A stretch of 64,000 bases of DNA from NCBI RefSeq assembly GCF_000214665.1, contig NC_015572.1, positions 1,178,001 through 1,242,000 of the forward strand, written 5' to 3'. Source of the DNA: Methylomonas methanica MC09. GTDB taxonomy: Bacteria > Pseudomonadota > Gammaproteobacteria > Methylococcales > Methylomonadaceae. Position 1 is the stretch's first letter, and every line of letters begins with the position of its first letter. Under the pieces are notes generated by a model. That model did not search any database, was not told where the DNA came from, and was given only the letters and a program-made list of their open reading frames with translations. Of this stretch, positions 25,601 through 32,779 are shown piece by piece. Position numbers and translations under genes: made by a program.

Positions 25601-27114
25601 ATCCGGCTGCCGCACGGGGGGGCGAAAGGCACGGTAAACCAAAAGCAGCTGCCTTGGCCGGGCTGGCTGTCCACGCCTATCTGGCCGCCCATCAGTTTTA
25701 CCAGTTGCCGACAGATTGCCAAGCCCAGTCCGGCGCCCTCGTAATGGCGGGTGGACGAGCCGTCCGCCTGCACGAACGCTTCGAATATGCCCGCTTGCGC
25801 GGCGGCGGGTATGCCCATGCCGGTATCGATAACGTTAAATCGCAGGACGGTTGAATCGTTATCCGATTGTTCGGCGTTTACTTTGATGTAGATTGAACCC
25901 TGTTCGGTGAATTTGAGGGCGTTACCGACCAGATTAATCAATACCTGCCGCACTCGGGAGGCTTCGCCGTTCAGCACGAGTGGAATGTCGTCGACGATGT
26001 CGTAATCCAATTGCAGATTTTTGCGATGCGCCTGCCCCGCCATCAATTCAACGACTTCATCCAGCGTTTCGTAGAGTACGAAGTCGACCGGCTGGCGTTT
26101 CAACATACCGGCTTCGATACGGGAAAAATCCAGGATGTCCTCGATCAGTTTCAGCAAGGCTTCGCCGGCATTACGGGCAATCATGGAATATTCCAGCTGC
26201 TTGGGGGTTAAGCCCATATCCTGCAAAAGTTCCAGCATACCCAGCACCGCATTCAATGGGGTACGCAGCTCGTGACTGACCGTAGCGGCGAATTCGCCTT
26301 TCATTCGTGCCGAGTCCAAAGCGGCATCGCGAGCGGTTTCCAGTTGTTTTTCGCGGGTTTCCAGGACTTCCATCATGCTGTTGAACGCCGCGCCCATATC
26401 CGTGATGTCACGCGGGCCGTTGAGTTTTGCGCGCACTTTTTTTTCGCCCGCCGACGCTTGACCCATGCGGTGCGCCAGTTGTTTGATAGGCGATGTCAGA
26501 CGCCGCGACATGGCCAGCAAATACAACAGAAATAATAAGGCGGAAACGCTGGCAACCGTCAAGGTTGTCAACAGAATCTGCTTCTGCATGATGTTTAGCG
26601 ATTGTTTGCCTATCCCCAAACGTACGTAACCGATCAATTCGGGAGCGGGTGTTTCCGCTTCAAAGGGCGAGGGCTCTTGCTCGGAACCGTTGTGGGCAAA
26701 CACCGGCGCGGTAAAATACCAAGCGTCGGCCGTTTCCTGGGTCGATGGCGCCGAGATCGGCCATTGCGAGCCGCTGTCGACGGCGGTGAGCGGTTGCCCG
26801 CGTGCCAGTAAGATCTGGTGAGCGATATTGTAGACCGCCACCCCGCGTACGTCCGGAAACGCTAAAAAGCGCCGGGCCGGTTCCTCGGCATTCTCCTTGC
26901 TGTCGTAGAGCAGGGCCAGCGCGCTTTGCGCGGCAAAGGCCTCGGTCGATTGCCGGCCTTGCAAGATCCATTTGTCGCGTACGATTTGGTAGGACAAGGT
27001 CGATATGCCGATGGACGATAGCAGGGACATGATCAGCAAGCCGAACAGGAAGGTTACCGTCAATTGTTGCTGGAAACTGGCGCCCTTGAAGCGGGGCAGA
27101 CTGGGAAACTTCAT
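22669..27114 (-). CDS. Hybrid sensor kinase with REC-REC-Hpt-REC and intact GGDEF-EAL output
   Basis: A 1481-residue inner-membrane sensor that carries a whole phosphorelay plus c-di-GMP turnover. Order: TM (~22-44), periplasmic sensor, TM (~180-202), HAMP (~205-258), HisKA with His ~281 in ATVSHELRTPLN, HATPase (~385-500), a divergent REC (~520-630), REC (~655-770, Asp in LVLMDCHMPNMDG), Hpt (His in LAHSLKGASRN, ~849), REC (Asp in LILMDAMMPELNG, ~968), GGDEF (SRFGGDEF, ~1125) and EAL (GAEALIRW, ~1257; DFGTGYSSL). Both cyclase and phosphodiesterase signatures are intact, so the net activity cannot be told. Six bp downstream of a periplasmic binding protein gene and in line with a TonB receptor, suggesting it senses the ligand of that binding protein. 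Confidence 0.92.
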   Translation of the reverse strand: MKFPSLPRFKGASFQQQLTVTFLFGLLIMSLLSSIGISTLSYQIVRDKWILQGRQSTEAFAAQSALALLYDSKENAEEPARRFLAFPDVRGVAVYNIAHQILLARGQPLTAVDSGSQWPISAPSTQETADAWYFTAPVFAHNGSEQEPSPFEAETPAPELIGYVRLGIGKQSLNIMQKQILLTTLTVASVSALLFLLYLLAMSRRLTSPIKQLAHRMGQASAGEKKVRAKLNGPRDITDMGAAFNSMMEVLETREKQLETARDAALDSARMKGEFAATVSHELRTPLNAVLGMLELLQDMGLTPKQLEYSMIARNAGEALLKLIEDILDFSRIEAGMLKRQPVDFVLYETLDEVVELMAGQAHRKNLQLDYDIVDDIPLVLNGEASRVRQVLINLVGNALKFTEQGSIYIKVNAEQSDNDSTVLRFNVIDTGMGIPAAAQAGIFEAFVQADGSSTRHYEGAGLGLAICRQLVKLMGGQIGVDSQPGQGSCFWFTVPFAPPCGSRILLESRQAYFAHLRILLVTENDKMRQFLAHSLDHWHIHHSHCSYGIRAVDILRSASEQDAAYQFAIIDLKDAGDNGWIDLIARDPALTELKIILLSNPGNPNRMTNLPNVAANLTKPIQASRLYDFILTVGQNYQEPSPAAVLPTETPRPEALGYSILIVEDNRASQMVAAGMLDRLGCTYEIAASGVEALEWLQRKSFDLVLMDCHMPNMDGFEATRRIRLMAEPVGLLPIVAMTANARQGDNDLCLSAGMNDYLSKPIKLSPLRDKLLSWLDQRSKPAEPNPLPANIQTLETLDNRVLNQLREEIGQGFVKMLGFYLEDTPQQIEQIGLTLTTNDYLKLRDLAHSLKGASRNLGAEKLAAIARQLEEQADRQEIEAGDALLAQLREEYRLIEQLLQQESGAVIDEAPAEPFGPRILIADDDRAMRFALQDILEKDGYVVDVASTGHMAVNLSQRNMADLILMDAMMPELNGFEACKHIRALPNGAEVPILMITALEDEHSVELAFSTGANDYIPKPIHFAVLRKRIALLLEASHSQRTLNRLAYHDPLTNLANRAQFMDRLNTVINCTANQEYLHAVLFLDLDRFKLTNDTMGHDVGDQMLKAAAERIQGCVRKEDLVSRFGGDEFTLLLEKIDGPHIAAAVADKICRNIAMPFVLMEQEFYISASIGISLFPGDGVDSGLLIKHADTAMYRAKEQGNTYCFYEDSMEFAVSSKLRLESDLRRALRRHEFYLNYQPQIDLASGRIIGAEALIRWQHPELGFIPPDVFIPVAEEIGLIEDIGAWVLQTACRQNQTWQQAGYAPFIMAVNVSARQLDQEYFSTQVIDIVAQTGLPPEYLELELTESLFIRHPERKRAVLAQLKEAGMQISIDDFGTGYSSLDQLKQFEFDKLKIDKSFVANIMDDADDAAIVLAIISIAKILKFKVIAEGVETEQQAQYLLQHDCGEAQGYLFGKPMAAEAFTRMLDETHHPRAQVD

Positions 27115-27120
27115 CGAAAT

Positions 27121-28089
27121 TTAACGGGTTGGGAAAACCATGGCGAATTCGCGCCGGGTCTGATTGGAAAAACGCAGGCCCAAGTGATCGGCGGTGCGTA
27201 AATTGACCGCTACCAGCAAATCCTGTAGTAACTTAACCGACTCCAACTTTCCGCTCGGCCGCAATTGCTGTAAGGCCAGACTGGCCAGACTGCGGCCCAT
27301 GCCGAAATTGTCCGGGTAAAGCGAAAACAACGCGCCCTTGCGGACGTGTTCCAGATTGCTGGAGAACACCACGAAGTTTTTTTCCCAGGCTTCCCTGAGC
27401 ACTTCGGGTAGCAAGGATTGTTCGTCCATGGCGGTATTTTCGCGCGGCAACCATAAGGCGATGGAATTGTCTTTTACTTCCTGCAAAATCTGCCGAAACA
27501 ATTCCGAGGAATCGCGCAGGTTTTCGGTAGGTTGGGCGTTCAGAATCAAACCGCGCTCTTGGGCAGCCTGTTCGGCGTGATGGATTTCCCAGGCGGTTTG
27601 GCGGGGGTCGTAAATGACCGTGACTTTCTTGATGTCCGGGACCAGTTTTTTCAGATGATCGAACATGGCCTCCGGCGCCGGTGTCAGGCTGATGCCTGTC
27701 AAGCCCTGCGGTATTTCGTCCGGGCGTATCATGGTGGCGCCGATCACCACCGGAAATTCGGCGGACAAAGGCTTTGCGACTGCCAGTCCGGCCCGGCCCA
27801 GCGTGACGACCACATCGATCCTGTCGTTTTTTAAGCTATTAATCAAGCGTTCGGCCGTAACGGTATCGCTTTCGCTCAATAAATAATGTCCGACCGGCTT
27901 ACCCAATTCCTGCTCCATGCCGCGGGCAATTTCCTGAAAAACCGACAGGTATGGTTCACGGACTTCCGGGTAAACAATGGCGACCGACGGCGTGTCGGCG
28001 TGCGAAACGACGCAGACAGGCAGTAAGCTTAACGCCAACCAGAGCGGAAAAAAGATTCGAAGGAACAAGATGACTCCTGGGTAATTCAA
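27121..28089 (-). CDS. ABC_sub_bind-type periplasmic binding protein (no cognate transporter)
   Basis: A 322-residue exported protein with a signal peptide (~1-31, ending VVSHADT). The two-lobed fold of the ABC-transporter substrate-binding family PF04392 is indicated by the order VAIVYPEVREPY, IDVVVTLGRAGL, FPVVIGATM, GLTGISLTPAPE and VTVIYDPRQTAW. No permease or ATPase lies nearby. It is 6 bp upstream of the hybrid kinase and 32 bp downstream of the TonB receptor gene. A role as ligand sensor feeding the kinase is therefore more likely than import. The ligand is unknown. Confidence 0.82.
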   Translation of the reverse strand: MNYPGVILFLRIFFPLWLALSLLPVCVVSHADTPSVAIVYPEVREPYLSVFQEIARGMEQELGKPVGHYLLSESDTVTAERLINSLKNDRIDVVVTLGRAGLAVAKPLSAEFPVVIGATMIRPDEIPQGLTGISLTPAPEAMFDHLKKLVPDIKKVTVIYDPRQTAWEIHHAEQAAQERGLILNAQPTENLRDSSELFRQILQEVKDNSIALWLPRENTAMDEQSLLPEVLREAWEKNFVVFSSNLEHVRKGALFSLYPDNFGMGRSLASLALQQLRPSGKLESVKLLQDLLVAVNLRTADHLGLRFSNQTRREFAMVFPTR

Positions 28090-28121
28090 TATAAGCGTAA
28101 TACGCGGATCGAGGCGTATGG

Positions 28122-30302
28122 CTAAAATTTAATGTTGACCTCGCCGTAAAAATTACGGGAAGCCAGCGGCAAATCGTTAGGTATGGCGGCCTGCGGGTTG
28201 CCGGCCAAGCTGGGCTCCCGGGCGCTGACATCGAACAAGTTGCGTACCGAGAAGGCGATTTCGACGTGTTCGAGTATATTGTGCCGGCGCAGGGTCAAGT
28301 CGACCCAAGTATAGTCGGCTACCGGCTGGCGTGTGTCGCCAAAGCTGCGGCTGCGGCCGACTATCCATTTGGCTTGCGGGCTGAAGCTCCAGTCCGGCAA
28401 AAATTCCCAATTGGCGCGCAGATAAACCTGGTGGTGGGGGGCGTAACCGGCATCGTGGTTCAAGGCTTCGTCGCGGCTGCGCTGATAAGCGTAATTGCCG
28501 ACAATTTTGACGGTGTCCGTCGCCTGCCATTCCGCCTCCAGTTCGGTGCCGTAACCTTGTTGGGTACCGGTATTGCGGGCGGTCGAGGTGGTGGCGTTAC
28601 TGTCCGGCACGAAGCGGATGATATCTTTCCACCAGTACCCGAAGAAATTCAAGCCCAGACGCAGACTGTCGGCCGGCCGGTAGTCGAAGCCGAGTTCGAT
28701 ATTTTCCATCGTTTCCGGTTTCAAGGCCGGGTTACCCAGCTGGGCCGGGTTGTTGATGATATACATTTCCTGGAATGACGGCGCCCGGAAGGCCGAGCCG
28801 TACATCAATTTAGCGGTTAAGTCGTAACTGGCTTCCCAAATCAGCGCCGCGCGCGGGTTGAAGGTATTGCCGAAATCCGAGTAACGGTCGTAACGGGCGC
28901 CGGCCGTCAACGTCCAATCATTGGCGAAATTCCATTGGTCTTGTAAAAACAGATAGGCCACTTTTCGATCCACGGCCGGGATAAAGGTGGAGGAGGTGCC
29001 GGATACATCGGTTAGCGGTATGCCGGGTAGCGACGGTATCGGGGTGCCGGTGGTGGGGTCGATGCCGAAGTTTTGGCTGACCTTGGCTCTGAACAGGCTG
29101 TCGTAGTTAAAACCGATACCGCTGCGCAGTTGGTGTTGCTGGAAACCGCTGTAAGCGAAGGCTTGACTGATGCGCACATGGCGTTCCCAAACTTCCGGGT
29201 TACCGATGTAGCCGTTGGGGAAAGTCACCGGCGCGCCGGCGCCGATTTGGCCGTTGGCGCCGATCGGCAGCGTGGTGCCGGCCGGAAACAGGGTCAGATT
29301 GCGCTCGATTTCCTGACTGGTTTCGAAATAGCTGAGCTGAGTGGTCAGGTCCCAGTTGTCGATTTCATCGGTATGGTAAGTCAGGTCGGCGTTCCAACGG
29401 TCGCTGGCATAACGGTTAACCGGGTCCAAAGCCTGGGCTATGCCCGCGCCGTTGCCGAAGTTGCTGCGGTGTTGCAAACCGCCGCGAAACCGCCAGTTGC
29501 CGCGCGATAAATCCAGCCGGGCGTCCAGATTGTCCCGAGACAGATTGACCGGGCCCGGCGCCAACGACGCCTTGGGGCCTAAGTTCAAACGGTCGAACTG
29601 GCTTTGCGAATCGGAATCGACGACGGAACGCTGGCCGTTGGTCAAATGAGATTGCACGGACAGCGCCACGTCAAAGCCGGCCCATTCCGCACCGTGCAGC
29701 GCCCAGCTATCGTAAGTGTCGAAACTGCCGACCCGGCCGCCGACTTCGGCACCTTCAATATCCTGGCGGGTCTTGGTAATGACGTTGATTACCCCGGCAA
29801 AGGCGTCGGCGCCGTAGACCGCCGAGCCGGGCCCGCGCACCACTTCGATCCGGGCGATGTTTTGAATGGGCATGCCGCCCCATACTTCGCTACGGCTGCC
29901 GGTATACGAATTGGTGATGGGGATGCCGTTGATCATCATCAACACTTGCTGGTTGAATTGCGAATAAATGCCGCGAAAAGTGTAGATAGGGTTGTAGCCT
30001 ATGCCGCTGCGTTCGACGTGCAGGCCCGGTACCGTTTCCAGCGCTTCGTCGATATCGGTGGCGCCGATTTGCTTGATGTCGGCGGCGGTAATCACCGTGG
30101 CGATGGATGGGGCTTTGGAGATGGGTTGTTGATAACCGCTGGCGATGCTGACCATTTCCTCGCCGCCGTATATCTGCGACAGAGCTTTTTCCTCGTCCTC
30201 GAGCGAGATCGGCTGTGCCAGTGCATGCGAGCTAAAACCAGCGGCCCAGGCCAGCAATTGCATGCGTTGCGACAAGACGAGCATCGGTTTGAGTACTTTC
30301 AC
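28122..30302 (-). CDS. TonB-dependent outer-membrane receptor
   Basis: A ~726-residue receptor. A signal peptide ends SSHALAQ; the plug domain has APSIATVITAADIKQIGATDIDEAL-type sequence in two parts (key motif IEVVRGPGSAVYGADAFAGVINV), followed by a 22-strand barrel and a C-terminal aromatic/Phe end (NFYGEVNIKF). The start is ambiguous: GTG at 30302 gives a basic n-region, ATG at 30284 is shorter, and an ATG at 30347 is longer. It resembles siderophore/vitamin receptors but the ligand cannot be read. It sits between the citrate-synthase-like genes and the binding protein in one minus-strand run, so it may move the product or substrate of the upstream enzymes. Confidence 0.88.
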   Translation of the reverse strand: MKVLKPMLVLSQRMQLLAWAAGFSSHALAQPISLEDEEKALSQIYGGEEMVSIASGYQQPISKAPSIATVITAADIKQIGATDIDEALETVPGLHVERSGIGYNPIYTFRGIYSQFNQQVLMMINGIPITNSYTGSRSEVWGGMPIQNIARIEVVRGPGSAVYGADAFAGVINVITKTRQDIEGAEVGGRVGSFDTYDSWALHGAEWAGFDVALSVQSHLTNGQRSVVDSDSQSQFDRLNLGPKASLAPGPVNLSRDNLDARLDLSRGNWRFRGGLQHRSNFGNGAGIAQALDPVNRYASDRWNADLTYHTDEIDNWDLTTQLSYFETSQEIERNLTLFPAGTTLPIGANGQIGAGAPVTFPNGYIGNPEVWERHVRISQAFAYSGFQQHQLRSGIGFNYDSLFRAKVSQNFGIDPTTGTPIPSLPGIPLTDVSGTSSTFIPAVDRKVAYLFLQDQWNFANDWTLTAGARYDRYSDFGNTFNPRAALIWEASYDLTAKLMYGSAFRAPSFQEMYIINNPAQLGNPALKPETMENIELGFDYRPADSLRLGLNFFGYWWKDIIRFVPDSNATTSTARNTGTQQGYGTELEAEWQATDTVKIVGNYAYQRSRDEALNHDAGYAPHHQVYLRANWEFLPDWSFSPQAKWIVGRSRSFGDTRQPVADYTWVDLTLRRHNILEHVEIAFSVRNLFDVSAREPSLAGNPQAAIPNDLPLASRNFYGEVNIKF

Positions 30303-30381
30303 GTTAACAAAACTCACGGTTATTTTTATTAGTATCGGCCGGATCATATCAACTATGCCGGTAAATTTGATCTATTTTAGT

Positions 30382-31206
30382 TCAAAGCCCGCGGTTTGAT
30401 TTTGATTTGGGCCAGGTTCGTTCGGCTTGGCCGTCATACAAAATATGGTCGCAAGGGAGTGGATACAGCGTACCTTCCGGCCGGGAACCGGCTTCGATAT
30501 ATCCGGGCGGCATGCCGGCCAGAAATACCGGAAAAACAAACAAATAAAGCTCTTGTGAATTTAGACCTAAATCCAATCCTAATGCGGCTACCAATGCGGC
30601 GTAATTCATTCTCATGCGCCAGCGGCCATGCAGCAGTTTGTCTTCCACATCGATTGCCAATTTAAGAAAAGCGCCGTTATCCAGACTGAGTTCGGCGGCC
30701 AGAATGAGCAGGGGTTGGATGCGTTCGTCGCTATTGACCAGCGGCCGTCCATAGCCGCCGATATTGCGGTGCTTGGCCAGTTCTTCGCGAATGCAGTTAT
30801 CCAGACTTTCACCTTGTGCGAGTTGTGCGCGGCAGCGACTGAAAAATTCAACGGCGCGTAGCATGGGAGGTCCGCCGTAAATGGAGGCTTCCGAAACCGC
30901 CAACGCGGCGGCCATACCCAAAGTGCCGGTGCTGCGTGTACTGCCGGCCAGGGCGGCGACCCGGTTATTCCACAGTCGCACATCCGGGTAGCTGGTGTAA
31001 GACCAGATGGCGCTCATCAACCGCAATTGCGCTTGGCTGAAGCGCCGGCCGGTAATGCCGAACAGATAAAGCGCCAGCCAGTCCATATCCTTCAAGTCTT
31101 CATGCAGGTTCTGGCCGCGATATATGACGTGGCTTCCGGGATAAAAAGTACCCATGCGGCTTTTCAAAACGCCGACGTGTTCGTTCAGTAAATCCGGTCC
31201 GTTCAT
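30382..31206 (-). CDS. Citrate-synthase-fold protein lacking catalytic residues (paralog 1)
   Basis: A 274-residue protein with the helical pattern of small citrate synthase/citryl-CoA lyase proteins. Where catalytic enzymes have HGG it reads IYGG (Tyr110). Where they have GFGHxxxxxxDPR it reads GGYGRPLVNSDER (Arg154 at the His position). The NxDFxxA motif with the catalytic Asp reads MNYAAL. All three catalytic positions are therefore altered. It overlaps the next upstream gene by 4 bp (ATGA), a second protein of the same fold; the two probably form a heteromer. A role in binding acyl-CoA or acting on a different substrate is possible. Alternative: a highly diverged lyase with another mechanism. 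Confidence 0.65.
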   Translation of the reverse strand: MNGPDLLNEHVGVLKSRMGTFYPGSHVIYRGQNLHEDLKDMDWLALYLFGITGRRFSQAQLRLMSAIWSYTSYPDVRLWNNRVAALAGSTRSTGTLGMAAALAVSEASIYGGPPMLRAVEFFSRCRAQLAQGESLDNCIREELAKHRNIGGYGRPLVNSDERIQPLLILAAELSLDNGAFLKLAIDVEDKLLHGRWRMRMNYAALVAALGLDLGLNSQELYLFVFPVFLAGMPPGYIEAGSRPEGTLYPLPCDHILYDGQAERTWPKSKSNRGL

Positions 31207-32009
31207 GCGCTTTGCGCCTCGCTGCTGTTTTCCAATTCGACGCTGCCGAATGGAAATTTCTTATAGCCCAGCGGCCGCTGCTCCAGAGCATGAGCCGCCG
31301 CGCCGGGTAAGCGTAATAGCAGATACAGCATTTCGCTTTGCTCCGGATTAAACCCCAGATCGGCCAGTGCCGCGGCGGCAACCCCGGACAGGGACAATGG
31401 CCGGCCGGCCGCCGCTTCGATGTCGGGCAAATGGTGTTGCAGCCAAGGCAGGCTTGGGCCGGCGCCGTAACCGGCCAGGCAGGCCAGGGTTTGTTTGACG
31501 GGTGTTGCGGTGCTAAGGCCGTGCGGGTCGAATCCCGGCGGATGCTCCGGGGCCGGCCAAATACCGCCCGGTAGCTCGCCGGTATTGGCGAGCCACTCTT
31601 GCCATGCCGCAAGGTTCGTTCCGCAGTTTGCCCAAGCTGTTGCCGCCGTATACACCTCGCGCGCACCGCCCAGTTGGCCGGCGCCTACCGCCAGCGCCGC
31701 CATTAAGGACGAAGCCGCGGTGGAACCGCAAACGCCGCCGCACATGGCGGCATGTACGGACGCTTCTCTGGGGCCGGGATTGGCCAAGGCTAGCGCCAGG
31801 CTCTCCAGTAATTCGGTTTGCACGGCGGTTGGCGGTTCCGGCATGAACAATAGATACAACATTTCCACCCAGCGCGCCTGTCCCAGCATGTCGCCGTAAA
31901 CATCATAGCCCCTGCAGTAGGCTGCCCTTGCCGCGAACGGATTGTCGGGTTCGGCGTCCTCGCGCCAGATGGCGCTGCGTACGACGTGCGGATTGTCGTC
32001 ATTGCTCAT
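31203..32009 (-). CDS. Citrate-synthase-fold protein lacking catalytic residues (paralog 2)
   Basis: A 268-residue relative of citryl-CoA lyase/citrate synthase. The N-terminal block YCRGYDVYGDM then WVEMLYLLFMPEPP matches the family's CRGY(D) and L-Y-L-L-x-G-E-x-P pattern. The HGG catalytic loop reads GQLGGAREV (Leu113), the second His region PGFDPHG, and the catalytic Asp region LSLSGVAAAALADLG, so key residues are lost. The late RLPGAAAHALEQ is retained, corresponding to R(I/L)xGxxAHxxEQ of citrate synthases, which contacts CoA or citrate. It is 8 bp downstream of an SDR gene and 4 bp overlapped with paralog 1. Function is unknown; tight coupling implies a joint complex. Confidence 0.7.
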   Translation of the reverse strand: MSNDDNPHVVRSAIWREDAEPDNPFAARAAYCRGYDVYGDMLGQARWVEMLYLLFMPEPPTAVQTELLESLALALANPGPREASVHAAMCGGVCGSTAASSLMAALAVGAGQLGGAREVYTAATAWANCGTNLAAWQEWLANTGELPGGIWPAPEHPPGFDPHGLSTATPVKQTLACLAGYGAGPSLPWLQHHLPDIEAAAGRPLSLSGVAAAALADLGFNPEQSEMLYLLLRLPGAAAHALEQRPLGYKKFPFGSVELENSSEAQSA

Positions 32010-32017
32010 GCGGACTC

Positions 32018-32776
32018 CTAGGGTAAACAGACTAAAGTCATGCCGCCATCGACGACGATTTCCTCGCCGACCACGTAAGCCGAGTCGTCGGAAGCAAGAA
32101 ATAACGCCACCTTGGCTACTTCGTCCGGCGCGCCGAAGCGCTTGATCGGCGAGCGGGCTTCGATGTCGTCCTTTATGGCTTGAAACACCTCGCCGGGTAA
32201 GGGCAGGCGGTTGAAGCCTTCGGTATCGATAGGGCCGGGATTGATGGCGTTGACCCGGATGCCGCGGCCGATCAGCGTCAGCGCCAAGGATTGCACCAGC
32301 GAACGCAAGGCGGCCTTGCTGGCGGCGTAAATGCTGAAATTCGGTGTGCCGCTGCGGTTGGTAATGGAGGTGGTGACGATGATGGAGGCGTTTGGATTGA
32401 GCATCGGCAGGGCTTTCTGAATTGTGAAAAACACCCCCTTAAAGTTGACCCGCATGATATGGTCGAATTGCTCTTCGGTTGCCATTTCCAACGGCGTCGG
32501 TTCGGCGACGCCGGCATTTAGAAACAGCACATCCAGTGTCTCGAAATGCTGTTTGACCTGAGACAGCAGGGTTTCGATGTCGTTCAGGCAGCCGGCTTCG
32601 CTGGCGATGGTCAGGGTATCGCCGCCCAATTGCTCTTTGGCAGCGGCCAGCCGTTCCGGGTCGCGGCCGGTAATCGCCAGTCTGGCGCCTTCGGCGCTAA
32701 ACAATTTGGCCGTTGCCAAGCCTATGCCGCTGGAGCCGCCGGTGATCAATACTGTTTTGCCGTTAAGTTTATTCAT
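32018..32776 (-). CDS. Short-chain dehydrogenase/reductase (SDR)
   Basis: A 252-residue classical SDR. The NAD(P) motif is TGGSSGIG (12-19), with NAG near 88, catalytic Ser in TTSITNRSG and YAASK (Tyr and Lys). The C-terminal block VAKVALFLASDDSAYVVGEEIVVDGG is standard. An Arg after the first strand (TGRDPERL) suggests NADP preference. It starts 3 bp after the ThDP enzyme gene and is 8 bp before the citrate-synthase-like pair. It probably reduces or oxidises the acyloin or keto product of the ThDP enzyme. Confidence 0.9.
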   Translation of the reverse strand: MNKLNGKTVLITGGSSGIGLATAKLFSAEGARLAITGRDPERLAAAKEQLGGDTLTIASEAGCLNDIETLLSQVKQHFETLDVLFLNAGVAEPTPLEMATEEQFDHIMRVNFKGVFFTIQKALPMLNPNASIIVTTSITNRSGTPNFSIYAASKAALRSLVQSLALTLIGRGIRVNAINPGPIDTEGFNRLPLPGEVFQAIKDDIEARSPIKRFGAPDEVAKVALFLASDDSAYVVGEEIVVDGGMTLVCLP

Positions 32777-32779
32777 TTG

